Positions 43,951 to 56,811 of a stretch of DNA of 64,000 bases are shown here, in pieces (the stretch's first letter is position 1; each line of letters begins with the position of its first letter). The stretch covers positions 377,001-441,000 of the forward strand of contig JAADJZ010000005.1 in NCBI GenBank assembly GCA_011032825.1, read 5' to 3'. This DNA comes from Massariosphaeria phaeospora (lineage: Eukaryota; Ascomycota; Dothideomycetes; Pleosporales). A model generated the notes under the pieces. The model was given only the letters and a program-made list of their open reading frames with translations, searched no databases and had not been told where the DNA came from. The position numbers and the translations under genes were made by a program.

Positions 43951-46900
43951 CTAGGTATTTTTCCTAGTTATCTACAACTTAGTGTGCGATAATTCTTTTA
44001 ACTTTAAATTCGTTTTCTTTTTCGGTTTTATAGCGAAAGGTTCGCTAGAGTAGCGTTTGTAGGTTAGCTAGTTTTAACAAGAATATATAAAATACTAAGT
44101 AGATCTTTGCATCTTTAAGCAAGTTTAATTTGTAATTAACTAAGCTTCGTTGTTTTAATATTAAAAATAGTTTGACTTTAACGTTGTCTAGACCTTTGCT
44201 TAGTTGTTTTGTACGCAAATTCTTTGTAAAGAGATAAACTCTATTCTCTTTCTTTAGCTAAAGTGCTATTTTTTGTTTTTAGTTAACATATAAAATGCTT
44301 TAGCGTTGCGCTATTTTAAGTTTACTTTGTAGTAACTTATGTATTTCTTTAAGTTCTTTTACTACTTTTGTAGCAGTTTTAGCTTTTGCGTTTAAAAATG
44401 TTTTTTTAAAAAAATGTAAGTGTTTCTTGTAATTCGCGTAGTAAAGTGTTTATTTTGTAAACTTAGACAACTTGTTGTTATACACTAACTATGCTATTAG
44501 TAAAAGCTTTACATAATTAGTTTGTTGTTTATTGCTGTATATCCTTAGATATTTTTTATAGTTTAATTTGTTCTTTCTATTTGCTCGTTTGTTTGTAGAT
44601 AATACGCTGTTAATAGCTTGCGTTTTGTTTTAATTGCAGCTAACAAAGTTGTCTAATAGTTTAATGTAAAGAGCTTGTTTTTGTTACTAATAATTAATTT
44701 AGGTATTTTATAGTATTAAATAAGTCGATTTAAAAAAATAAATTCTAGTTGTTGCGCAGTGTATGTGTTCTTAAAAAGTACTATTTTTACGTACTTAGTA
44801 AATTAGTTAACTATAACTATAATAGCGTTGTAGGCTATTTCTATAGCAAAGTTCTTTAACAAAAGCAATTCTATTACGAAATTTATAAAAATATTAGTTT
44901 AAAGCTTATTTAGTAGCTTTAAAGCTTGCATTTTTTTGTATTGTGCGTAAGTACTATGCTTGTTCTTTTAATAGTCTGCAAATTTTTTAACAATTGCAGT
45001 AACTTTTTTTTTTATTCTGCTAAAATTGTAGTTTCGTTTGATAAGTTTTATTGTTCTTGTTATTTTAGAGTAACTGTAAACTAGGTTATTGTAATGTTGT
45101 TGTATAATTTCTTTTTGCAATTTTTTTAAAACTGTAATTGCAGTTTTTAAAAGTACATTTAGCGTTCTAGCTAGTTTTAGTAATTCGTTTTAGTTAACCT
45201 TAAGTATTGCGATGTTGATAATTTTTTTGTTTTAGCAATATTATGTTGTTAGCTAAAAGCGTTGGCTTTACTATTTTTTTTTTTTAGAGTGTACACAATT
45301 TTAAACTTGTACTAGCCTAACATTTCTAACTATCTAACCTATTTTCGATTAAGTACTTTAGTAGTTGTGAAATTAACTAAGTTTTTGTAATTTGTAAATA
45401 TTGTAAGTTTTAAGTAGCTTTTTGCGTATACTCTCTAATGCTATAAGTATGCAACAATAGCTAGCAGCTTTTTGTTATGCACGTTGTATTGTTTTTTAAG
45501 TTTTAAAAACTTGCGTAAGTAGTAAGCAATAGAGTGCTATTTGCTTTTGTGCAATTAACTAGCACATTTTTCTAGCGCAAAATCTAATGCGTTGGTTTTA
45601 AAACGTAAAAGTTGTTTTGCTTAAAATATCTAAAAGCATAGTAAACTAATGCTTGCGTTTTTAAGCTATTAAAAATCTTTTTTTGCTTTTTTGCTTTATG
45701 CGAAGGCTGTATTTTTTCGCGTAAGCTTTATTAAAAGTATAGCAATTTTTAAGTAATCTTTAATAAACTGTTAGTTAAAGTTTAAGAACTCTAAGAAAAA
45801 TTGTATTTCTTTAACATTCTTAAGTTGTAGCTATTTTTTAACTACTTTAATTTTGTTTTTGCTTATGCGTACTTCGTTTGCTTTTACTATGTATTTAAAA
45901 AATGCAACTTTGCGCTTGTAGAATTCGCACTTTTTTAGTTTAAGTTAAAAGTTAAACTTGTTAAAGCACTTTAGCACTGTTTTAACATATTTAACATAGT
46001 TTTTTTAAGTTTTAAAATAGATAAAGATGTTGTTTAAATAGGCAACAACAAAGATATCTAAGTGCATTTTTAACACGTTGTTAATAAGTTTTTAAAAAGT
46101 TGCTAGAGCATTTGTAAGCTTAAATAGCATAATAGTGTATTTGTAATGTTCGTATCTCGTTTAAAACGCTGTTTTTTATTTTTTACTTTTTTTAATTTTA
46201 ACAAAGTAGTAACTATTTTGTAAGTTAAGCGCTGTAAAGACTTTTGCGTAAAATAATTAATCCTGTAATTCTATAATATTTAGTAGAAAGTATTAATTTT
46301 TAACTGTAATGTTGTTAAGCTTTTAATAGTTAACACATAGTCGTAGTACGCTGTTTTTTTAGTACAAAAATAATTAAGTATTTTGCAAGTAACTGTAATA
46401 GTTGTATATAACTTTTTTTAAAGTTATTTTTAATATAATTGCAAAGTGTGCTTAACTTTTTTTTTAATAGTTTATATATTAAGTTAAAAGTTAGTTGCTT
46501 TTTTTCTTGTAAAACGATTTTGTAGTTTTAAAGTTTGTGTTCTAGTAATGCTTCTGCATCTACTACTTTTTAAAAGAAATATCTAAACTCTTTGTACTTG
46601 TAGAGTATTCTTAAAAGTGCGCTAGTTTTTTTTTTTACTTTAACTTGTTAATTTAAAGGCTTTAAGTTAGTATCTGTTAAGTTAAACTTTTATATTTTAA
46701 AGCTGTTCTTTGTTAATGCAATTACGTTAATTGTTTTTTTATTTGCTATTAAACTTTGCTAATGCGCAGGCATAGTGTTAGAAGCGCTGTTTCTGCAACA
46801 CTCTAGCAAAAGCGTGTTTTTCTTTTAGTTAATTTAAAAGTTGTGCTTTTTTAACTAAAAAAGTCTTAAAATAATGTCGTAGATAGCTAGTTTAAAAATG

Positions 46901-48008
46901 TTGAAAGCTAACTTTTTTTAGTGTTGTTTAATGTGCAATAGTACGTTACTTATTTTGTATGTAACTACTAGTTGCGCTTGTATAAGCTATTTGTTAGTAC
47001 TAGCAAGTAGATAAAGCTGTTGTTTCTTTAGTAAGTGTAAGCTAGCTACAAATACTGCTTAAGCAAAAACAAAGTTATTTTATGCTTCTATGTTAATTAA
47101 GGCTTTTATCAAGTAATTATTAAGCTTTACTAAAAGCTTAATCTATTTCGCTAGATTAATTACGTTAATCTATTTAACTTTAGAGTTAGGCGTTGCTAGC
47201 TTAAAAAAGTGTTTTTACTAAATCTATTAACTTTCTTAAAAGTTTAATGCTATGCGTAGTTAGAGTGTAAGCAAGTTTGCTACTAAGCTTAAGTACAGTT
47301 GTCGTTTACAAGCATTTGCATCGCAAGTAGTTCTACTAAGTTGTTTTTGCCTAAGAAGTAAAGTGTGTTGCGTTTGTTTTATAGATAGTATTCGCAAGTG
47401 TTATTTTTGCACTCAAACTATTTTTAAAAGCAAAATTAGCTTTTTCTTTTAGAGAACTATTCTGTGCTTTGCTTGTTAAAGTAATAAATAAAATAGTAGT
47501 TGTAAAAGCACACTGTTTATAACATTTTCGCGTGTTCTAGATTTTAGTAGTTTAAGTAGTACTATAGTTTGTAAAAGTTTGCGTCGTTGCGTTTTTTTTT
47601 AAAGCATTGTTAAGATTCTTTTGCAGCTTTATCGTGCTAGTGTTTTTTATTAGCTAATTCGTTTAGATCTAAAAGTAAAATGTTTTCTTTAAAGCGTTTT
47701 GTTTTTTTAAGCTTTTAGTAGATTTCTTGTTTATTTTTTTTTGTAAGCTATTGGTTAAGCTTGTTAAAATATTTTTACACTACTTTGTTGTAATCGGCTA
47801 CATCGTCTTAGAGTAAAGTGTTAAATTAATAGATTCTTTGTACTCGTTTTTTTTTAGTAATTTAATCTTTATGTTTTGTAGAATTTAGTAGGTTTAGTTG
47901 CTCGTCTAGTAACTTATACTTTTTGTTTATTAAAAAGTTAGTATTGTTACAAAGTAATTTTTTTTTAGCTAAACTTGTTCTTTTAAGCAATTGTTTTCTC
48001 TAATTCTT

Positions 48009-48295
48009 TGAAAGAGAATTGCCAAAGATAGCTAGTTTCAATGTAGAATATAATAAATTCGATAGAGTTTATCTACAGCGCGGACAAAAGAGCTCTATAT
48101 ACTTTATAGTTAGTTAGCTTCTAAAGCACTTGCGAAGCGCTTTTGAAAGCTATGTAAAAACTCAATACCGCAAGGCTTTCGTTAACTAGAAACTAGCGAG
48201 GCTTTTTTAGGTATCGTCGAAGCTGTTACGTACAGCGTTAATAGCTACTAAAGTTCTACGATCAAAGCAATTTATAAGGCTTTTAGCCTATTACA
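48009..48295 (-). repeat. G2 left (3') LTR, 287 bp
   Basis: TGAAAGAGAATTGCC...ATTACA. Against the right LTR the first 100 bp differ only by transitions (TG/TA start, C/T and G/A pairs). Confidence 0.9.
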
Positions 48296-51200
48296 TAAGC
48301 TTTTTTTTTAATTTGTAGCAATTTACTTACTTCGTTAGCGTCCTAGCGTTCTTTTTAAAAGCGTGCTGTTTTGAAAGTTTTTTAGCAATTTTCTATCGGC
48401 GTTCTAGTAAGCTGCTGAAAATTCTTGCTAAGTAGATAAAGCTTTTGTGTTTTTGAATTCTAGCGCTAGTTTTTATGTAAGCTAGTTATAGCTAGTCTAT
48501 TTAACCTAATATTCTAGCTTTTAGCTTCTTTTGACTTTTTTCTAGCGCTCGCTTGTAATGCGCTTAACTAGCTATTCTTGCTCGCTTTCTACGGTAACGC
48601 TTCTCGAGCGCTAATCGAATACTATCTAGCTTTCTAAAGAATTGTCTGCTGCAAGTCTAAGCCTATTTATTGAAAATGTTAGATTTATCTTAGAAAGTAT
48701 GTTTAAAACTACGTTGCCTAGAAACTTAACTTGTAAAACTATATATTTGCTATTTTTCTAGTCTAGTTTCTTGCTTAGGCGCTTATTAGAGATGTGTTTT
48801 TTATATTGCAACTACACTTTATCTTCTACTTAGAGCAGCGGCGCTTTTTTTCTATGTTGATTTGCTTATTTTTTTTGCTTTTATTAAGCCTCCGCTATAG
48901 CAGCTTGCGCGAAGTTAATAACTTTCTTTATTTTTTTAGCTATTTCTGCTGCGCTTCGCTTAGAGTCTAGAGTTGCCTAGTAGAGCGTATCCGCTTTTTT
49001 CTTTGCTTAGAGCTAAATTGAGTCTATTTCGTAACTATGCTAGAGAAAGAAAGAGCTTACTTTTGTTAACACTACTTTTCGTTTTTAAATTGCAATTTGT
49101 ACGATAGAGTATAGCTGCGCCTAGTTTTTCTAGTCCTAGTTTACAAACAGTTTTAAAATAGTTTTAATTATTAAATTTGCTTTTTCTGTAGCTTTGTTGG
49201 TTTTTGGGTGAAAAGCTGTAAATAGCTGCTTTACAATTCTAAGCTCTTTGCAAAGCGTTTTTTAGAATTCACTTACAAATTGTGCTTCTTAGTTAGAAAC
49301 AATAGCGTTAAGAAGCTAGTAGTAAGCTACTACTCTTTTAATAAATACCTTTGCTATAGTTGCTGCGTTAATTTTCGCTATAGAGATTAAGATTATATTC
49401 TTGCTTAATTAGTTTGTAATAACTAGTAGATTCGTGCACTCTTTGCTTTCTAGCAGGTTAGTAATAAAGTCTATAAAAAGTTCTTTCTAGATTCTATTCA
49501 AAACGAAAAGCAAGCAAAGAAAACTACTTTTTATTTCTTGCTATAGTTTTGCTCGTTTACATGCATCGCAGTTAGCAATGTACTATCAAATATTCGAGCT
49601 TATCTTTAGCTAGAAGAAATTTCTCTTGAGAATATTATAAGTGTTTTTTTTGCTAGAGTGCTTTGCGATAAGTAGGTTGTAAGCTTCAAAGATTAATCTA
49701 GTGCGCAGTTAATACGTTTTCAGCACTTATTTCTTTCTTTAGTAAAAAAGCGCGTCGTTTTTAACAGCGCAATCTGCTAAAGACGCTTTTAATTAAAAGC
49801 TTAAAAGAAACTTCCTACGAGTACTTTCTTTAGTTTAGCTTTTTTTTACGGCTTTCAAGGCTTTCTAGTATAAATCGTTTTTTTAAACTCTTCTATGTTA
49901 AAGTTTATCTAAAAACAGCTTTTTTGCATTATTCTTAGAATTGTTCTTTGTGCTAGCATTTTTTTCCTGTCTAGTAGCATTTTGTCTAGAACTCGTAGCA
50001 TTCTGCTCTTCAAAGCTTATACTTTTGATCTAAAAAAAAACATTCTGCTCTAAAGCTTTTGCTACATTTGCTTTGTAAAAAGCATTAAGCTTACTAGTAA
50101 GTATATTTAGCGTTGGAATTAAAGTGCTATAAAGCAGAAACGCGCGGATTACGCTTAAAGTTTTTTTTGTAATGTTATTCTCGTTCAACACACTAGTTAG
50201 TTTGAAAAGTTAAAATTCACAGCTTTTTAGCCGAACATTGTTTTAGTTTTGAAAAAGATTTTGCTTTTTTCGTAAAAAAGCGTTTGCTTTTTTATTAGCT
50301 GCTTTAGAGTAGTACACAAACTCTAGGTTGTATTTAAAAAAAATATTCGCTTAGCAAACATGTTGCTTTGTTAGTAACTTTGCTGTAGTAAAGTACAAAA
50401 AGTTTTTGTAATTAGTGTAAACTGTAATTTTCGACACTGCTTTAAGCTTTGCTTTTTATTTAGTAATGCATTTAATTACTACTAATAATTTCTTGTTGTA
50501 AATAGTGTAGTTAGACTTCGTAGGTAATATTTTAGCAAAGTAGTAAGCTACTACTTGCTACAAGTTGTTTTTTGCTTTCTAAAAGAGCACTTTTTTAGTA
50601 GCTATTTCCAAAGCGTTCGCTTCAATAGCAGTCTCTAAATCGAGGTTAAAATAGGCTAATAATAGCCTAGATATAAACTTTTTTTTAAGCGTGTCGAACG
50701 CTTCTTGCTGTTTAAGCTTTTAACGAAATTCAACGCTTTTTCTTGTTAACTCTGTTAGTAGAAAGACAATTGCAAAAAAAGCGCAAATAAACTGCTAGTA
50801 AAAGTTTGCAAAACTAACAAAGCTTTGCACTTTTTTAACTAAGGCTAAAGCTTTTTATTTAAAAATTGCGCGGACTTTTTTTAGATCTATGCTAATTTCC
50901 TTGCCTACCTCGATAATAAAACCAAGGTATTTAGTTTTAGTTACTTTAAACTTGCATTTTTTAATATTGAGTTGTAACTTTGCTTTTTTTAACTTGTTAA
51001 CAACTTTTTTAACACGTTGCTAGTAGTTCTTTTAAAAACTTTTAAAGTAAATAAGTATATTATCTAAGTATGCAAAAGCGTTAACGTTAATGTAATTACG
51101 CAAAGTGTAGTTAATAAACTGCTAGAACGTACTTAAAGCGTTAGCAAAGTTGAATAGGCAAACTATTTATTCGTACAATTTAAATCTTGTACAGAAAGCT

Positions 51201-52908
51201 GTTTTCTACTTGTTTTCTTTAGCAATTCGAACTTTGTAAAAAGCCTAGATAACGTTTAGCTTAGTAAACTATTTGGCCTAGCTAATCTAATTTAGGGTTT
51301 CGTAAATCAAAGGCAGCGAGTATTGGTTTTTTTTCGTAATAGCGTTAAGCGCCTAATAGTCTACGCAAAAGCGTAGCTTTTTACTAAGTTTTTTTGCAAA
51401 CAACACTAGCGCTTCGGCCTAAAAGCAACTTACTCTAATAAACCCGCGATCTAAATGCGCAGTAAGCTGCTTTTGCAAGACTAATAGTTTGTTTTTAAAC
51501 ATGTTATACAAAGGTTTCTATAGAACCTCTACTTTTTTTCTATTCTTTTTAATTAGTTTAATGCCGTAGTTTATTAGGCTTTAGTAAAGAAATAATTTGT
51601 TAGCTTTAAACTGCATAAACGCTGTATACTAATTTTTTATCTAGTTAAGTAGCGTTAAGCGTAGGTTAACTACTACTTTAGTTTAAAAAGCTTTCTAAAT
51701 GTCTGCTATAAACGCGGCGAAAATCTTAACGCTAGAGTTTTTTCTTTTAAACTGCTGTATTATTATTTCGAACGCAGCTGCAAACACTTGCTAAAGCTTT
51801 TATTTAAGCTTTCTTTCTTTCTAGCTTCGCACGCGTGTTTCGGTTGAATAGATAAAAATTAATTTCTTCGCCGAAGCTAGCGTTACCTAGCTTCCGTTTA
51901 TTTATAGGCGCTCTAGAATAATAACGCTAACTATTTTGTTTTGTAAATCGGCGCGAAGCTTTGCTTTGTACTAGTTCTTTAATGTAACTACGTTGCTTGT
52001 TATTTTTGCGTCGTACGCAAAGCGCATGAATTTTTTATTGTACTTTTAAAAAAACATTTTCTTTTGCTTAAGAGCGAAGAGTTAGTTGAGCGCTTTCTGC
52101 GCTCGCATGTAGTTCTAGTAGTACTCGTTAAAGTACTTTTAGAACTTTCTTGCTATTTCGTTATAGTATTTCTAATACTAGGCGAGTTTAGTAGTAGCTG
52201 CTTGCTTTATTAAGCAGTTGTAGATATAGCCGCATAAGTTTCTAATTAGATTCTCGTTATTAAGCATTTTGTTTTCTACTTGAACTTTGAACTGTCTATA
52301 GTCTAATCTTGTTCTATTAAACTAAACTAGGTTAGGCATTTTATTGCGCTTTGTAATTAGCATAGAAGCTATTGGAATACTAAGAGAAGTTAGCAGTGTT
52401 GCTAGCGCAGCTCTTTTTTTTTTTAAAGAACTTAAACCTAGTTTTGCAGTATTTCGGTAAGTGCTTAAACTCGCGCATTCTCGTTAACTAGTTGCTTGAA
52501 ATTCGAGAGTTTCGCAAAGGCTAGCTTCGCTGCTAGTAGCTAGTTGCTCGTTATCTTTTTAGGTAGTTCTATTACGAGTTTTGTAACGAATATTTTCGAG
52601 TATGTAGCTTTCGTCGTATTAAGACGAATTTCTTAAGTTTCTACATTAAGTTCGTTGTTGTCTATTAGCTCTTGTAGAGCTTCTTTAATTGCTTCGCTAC
52701 TTCGGCTTTTACTTTCTAGCCTGCGAGCTTCTACAACTAGCATCTAAATATACTCATCCTAGGTGCTATCTATTATAGCAATTTAGTTTTAAAAACTTTT
52801 TTCGCTGCGTCGTAGAGTATTTCTAGTAAGTTGTTGTTAACTTTTGAAAGTATTGTACTTCTTAAAGATCTTACGATCTTTACTGCGTAGAGATTAATCA
52901 AATTCAAA

Positions 52909-53195
52909 TAAAAAAGAATTGCCAAAGATAGCTAGTTCTAATGTAGAATATAATAAATTTAATAGAGTTTATTTACAGCGCGGATAGAAGAGCTCTATAT
53001 ACTTTATAGTTAGTTAGCTTTCAAAGCACCTACGAAGCGCTTTTAGAAGCTATGTAAAAACTCAATACCGCAGAGCTTTCGTTAACTAAAAACTAGCGAG
53101 GCTTTTTTAGGTATCGTCGAAGCTGTTACGTACAGCGTTAATAGCTACTAAAGTTCTACGACTAAGGCAATTCATAGAGCTTTTAGCTCATTACA
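52909..53195 (-). repeat. G2 right (5') LTR, 287 bp
   Basis: TAAAAAAGAATTGCC...ATTACA; the terminal TG is changed to TA. Followed by TTCTT, the target duplication. Confidence 0.9.
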
Positions 53196-54143
53196 TTCTT
53201 AACATTTATAAAAGTAATTACTTTTTATTTTTTATTAATACTAGTCGTAGTATTAGATAGTACGTTTAACTGTTGAATAACTTTGTTTTTCTAATAACAG
53301 TTGCTAAAAATGTAGCCTAGTTTGCTACAATTATAGCAAGTTCTTGTTTTCTTGCTATACTTTAATTAATTGTTAATTAGTTTGCTTTTGTTAAAGTTGT
53401 TAAAGTGTATAAGTTTGTATTTTTAAGCTAAGTTGTATATGCTTGTTAAGCGTAGGTGTTGCGTTTGTACTTAGCGCTAACTAGTGTTAAGTATATAGCT
53501 TTTGTTGCTCTTTAGTGCGTAGAATTTTGCTTTAGCTTGCGTTTTAATTGCAAGTTCGTACAACTTATTGTTAAAGCGAATTAATTTTTTGATTAAATTG
53601 CTTAAAGTGTTTGTAGCTGCTCTAAAGCGCATTAGTTTTGCTTTAACATTATTTTTAGCTTTTGCTTGTACATGCGCATAAGTGCTTTGTTGTTCTAGTT
53701 AGTTTAAATAAAGTACTGTTAAAACAAATTAGCGTAGTTTTTAGCTAACTTAGTTTAGCGCATTTGTTAAATAGTTTTTTTTGCGATAGTAAGTTTGTTA
53801 GCGATTGCGTAAAATTGTTGTAGCTTGTTTTTAAACATAGCGCGATTTTTGAATATGCGTGTAATTATGTTTTTGTTGTTGTTGCTATTTAAGTACTTTT
53901 TTAAGTAGAGTTAAACTTACTTAAAAGCTATTTCTTTTATGTAAAAAGCTATTAAAAATGCTTTGTTAATGTTGTTAACATAGTTATCTTCAAACTTAAA
54001 GAAAAAGTTAAACTAAAGTAACTAGTTTTCTAGCTTCAAGCGATTTTTATAGTAAAAGTTAAGCTTCGCTACTTTCGTACCGCTAGTGCGAGTATAAAAA
54101 AAAGTAGTTATTAAAGTATTACTTATCTTAAGAGTTTTCAATA

Positions 54144-54573
54144 TGTAAAAGCTAAGCAAACTTAGAAAAGTTGTTTATTAAGCTTAGGTTAGTTCTTAAG
54201 AAATAAGTAAGTTTAATAGACTAAAGGAATTTGTATAGCGTTTAATACTAAAGTAGTAGCAAGCTTCGTTCTACAAAGAGTATAAAAGTTAAAGTAAAAG
54301 TTAACTTGTAGATTGTAAAATTAAAAACAACAACTGTAAAAGTGCGTTGCTTTTCTAAGTTTATATACTAGAAAGTGTTTTTGCTTATTTTTAAGCGCTT
54401 ACTAGTAAGTAGTGCTTATTGCTAAGCGCTTACTATCAAGCGCGCTTATTCTTAAGCGCTTACTATTAAGCAGTTACGTAACTAAAGTTTAGTTAGCTTA
54501 CTATGTAACTCTATTAGTAGCTTATAACCTAAGCGCTTCGCGCTAAGCTTAGTTGTAATACTAGATCGTAACA
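54144..54573 (-). repeat. G1 right (5') LTR, 430 bp
   Basis: TGTAAAAGCTAAGCAAAC...TCGTAACA, same length as 41778-42207; followed by GCTGC. Confidence 0.85.
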
Positions 54574-54675
54574 GCTGCCTACTAAATTTTACTAAAGAAA
54601 ATCAATAATCTAGAGCTTAATAACTCTTAACCTACTTAATAAAATTCTTTAAAAATTTAAAATATTATTTCTGTA

Positions 54676-56519
54676 ACGTGTTTCATTAGTAAGTCGGCTA
54701 CTTTAGTAAGTTGGCTACTAAACTCTAGCGTCGCGCACGCGCAGCGACGTAGTGCAACACTACAACAAAATACTATACTATACGCAATAAAATAATATTA
54801 TTCAAAAGCAGTACTACTATTTACATTCTCTATTTTTACTTTACAAGTGCAAGAATTATGCCTAATTTCGCTGCAACGGCCGCAGCGCTTCTTTGCGCGC
54901 ACTTTCTTCGCAGGCGTCTTGCTGTTCTTACAACTACTACTCTCCTTTGCAGCAATTAAGTTAAATACTTTACTAACTATTAGAGTTTTTTTAACCTGTA
55001 CGTATTGCTTTTTACAAGTTTTGCGCTTTGTAAGCTCTTTAATTACGCTTTGCATACGCGCTTGTTTTTTCTGCAGCAACACTATATTATGCGCTATCTG
55101 CTGCGCGCTTTTACTTAGCTATTGTACCTGCTTGTTAAAAGAGCTTGCTAAGAAACTTAAGCGCTTTTGCATTCTCTGTTGAATAAGCGTAGTTTAAGCT
55201 TCTAGCTCTTTTGCGTTGCGCAGCGTTTTTGCTTTTTATGCAGCGTCGTTGCGCTGTAGCGAAGTTAGCGTGCGCAACTTTACATCAAGCTTTAATAACA
55301 CTGCATCTAGGTTAAATAAAACTAATCTAGCGCTTTTAAACTTTGCGCGAGCGTTCTCTTTAGTAAATGTATACTCGTAGGCAGCTTTAAAGGCTAGTAA
55401 AAAAGTTTCTTTGCTAATGTAGTAGATGTAGTTGCGCGCTAAAGCTAAGATACTATTGCTATAAAAGCGCTTTAGCGGCGCGAAGCAAGCAACGTTAAGA
55501 AGCTGCAGCAAGTGCGATAAGTAAAATAGCATGCAAAAAGCAATAATTTTGTTCTCTTTGCAGTAGTTTTAAAAAGCAAGCAAGCAATAGCTTTTGTAGC
55601 TGTTAATAATAAGTAGCCTGTACGCTCTTACAGACTTTGCATGCGTATTAAAGTGTTTAAGCTAGTTAACTCTAAGATCGTTGCTCGTCTAGCTATTTAG
55701 ACTAACTTAGATAACCTAGTCGCGTAGTATTCCTAGCTCAAACTAGGTAGAGATTAGAACCTTGCTAGCGAAGATAATAAAGAGTAGAATGCGCTTCTTC
55801 GTTGCGCTAACAGCTTGTATTAAAGTAGTCTATTTGCAATTGCTAAGCTGTAGTTTCTTTGCTTTTTTAGGCTTATCTAAGCTTGTTACTACGAGCTAAA
55901 ACGTAATCTTGCCTATTAAAAAGCCTAATTTATCAAAGTTCTAGGTATTCTTATTAAGGATACTGTACTTCGCTTTTACCGATTGAACTAGGCTGAACTA
56001 GGGCTCGATAACTGCTAGGTCTTCGCAGGCAGCTCGCTAGCGATTGTACAAACAGCTCTATCGCGTTCGCAGCTTAAGAGTACGCTTGATAAACTTATTA
56101 ACCTAGCACTTGCTAGTAAAGTTGCATCTGCGCTTTTCTAGTAGTCTATTTGCTATATTTTGTATGTGTGCCTTCGAGAGTAGTAAACCTTGTAAAAATT
56201 TGTTAAGTATACGCTGCACAATCGCCTCTTTCTCTAGTTTTATAAAGCGCTTTAATTTCGGCTCGCAGTTGCGTCGAGAGCGTTTTCTAGCGCGTTGGTC
56301 TTAGATCGTTGATTAAAAGACTTTGTAAACTGCAGCAGCGCGCCTTTTGCTTTAAATCTGCTTAGATTGAATATTAGAGATAGCGATATATATATCGCCT
56401 TTAGTATAGGTACTTTGCGCGTTGTGTTGTTGAGACATTACGTGTTGTTGCCGCGCAGTCGCCGCGCCGGTGTTTAGTAGCCAACTTACTAAGGTAGCTA
56501 ACTTACTAATGAAACACGT
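54676..56519 (-). mobile_element. A2: 1844-bp pogo-type DNA transposon, copy 2
   Basis: Same TIR (ACGTGTTTCATTAGTAAG), same length and same orientation as A1; flanked by TA (54674-54675, 56520-56521). Inserted in the body of MITE M3. Confidence 0.88.
54798..56438 (-). pseudogene. Transposase remnant in A2
   Basis: Colinear with the A1 remnant (547 codons, ATG at 56438). It keeps CAA at codon 3 where A1 has TAA. Two stretches remain open: 54798-55082 (C-terminus with the CGRCSEIRHNSCTC knuckle) and 55236-55532 (LARNYIYYISKETFLLAFKAAYE block). Still non-functional. Confidence 0.85.
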
Positions 56520-56811
56520 TATATATAAACTTTCTAGTTCTAAGATTACTAAGCTCTAGCTAGTTTAGAAGAGTAGATAGCTTAGAGCGCACGAATAATT
56601 TAAGCTTTTCTTTAATAACTTTCTAAATACTAAAGTTGTAGCTTAGTAATCTAGGAATCTAAAAGTTTATATAGATGCAGCTTAGTAGTAAAAATTTTAG
56701 AGAATTTTATTAAGTAGATTAAAAGTTATTAAGCTCTAGATTATTGATTTTCTTTAGTAAAATTTAGTAGACGGCGAACTCGTGTAGGCAGCGAACTCGT
56801 AAAGTACGTTA

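Larger units (their letters stand above)
48009..53195 (-). mobile_element. G2: Ty3/Gypsy LTR retrotransposon, 5187 bp, inside G1
   Basis: Two 287-bp LTRs (48009-48295, 52909-53195) and a perfect 5-bp target duplication TTCTT (48004-48008, 53196-53200). The coding strand is minus: reverse transcriptase with LRFCVDY and YLDNILIY (YxDD position) at about 51350-51040, and integrase with DFITNLLES...VVAYY...FHPKTNKATEKAN at about 49480-49080. Gag is expected near 52900-52000. All frames contain stops. It is the innermost and thus youngest retrotransposon of the stack. Confidence 0.9.
41778..54573 (-). mobile_element. G1: Ty3/Gypsy LTR retrotransposon, 12.8 kb including G2
   Basis: Two 430-bp LTRs (41778-42207, 54144-54573) starting TGTAAAAGC and ending GTAACA, target duplication GCTAC/GCTGC, a G-to-A difference. 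Coding is on the minus strand: a Gag-type zinc knuckle (CYNCSKLGYIFSNC) at about 53290-53340, then the G2 insertion, then pol with reverse transcriptase (VVAYLNNIFIYF for YxDD, about 46010-46065), RNase H (near 45600) and integrase downstream to about 44100. Without G2 it is about 7.6 kb. Next to its 3' LTR it carries an extra LTR copy and plus-strand ORF modules (separate entries). Frames are full of stops. Confidence 0.85.
41739..56809. mobile_element. M3: TA-target MITE split by G1 and A2
   Basis: Left TIR ACGTACTTTACAAGTTCG at 41739; right TIR ends at 56809; flanked by TA (41737-41738, 56810-56811). Only three pieces are M3 itself: 41739-41777, 54579-54675 and 56522-56809, together about 424 bp. 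The pieces join seamlessly and complement the right TIR once G1 and A2 are removed. The right TIR has two GAGTTCGCYGYCTAC-like motifs 17 bp apart. Confidence 0.85.

Noticed and set aside
48009..53195. Copia-type retrotransposon
   Set aside because: The reverse transcriptase block (LRFCVDY, YLDNILIY) and the gag-RT-integrase order are Ty3/Gypsy-like.
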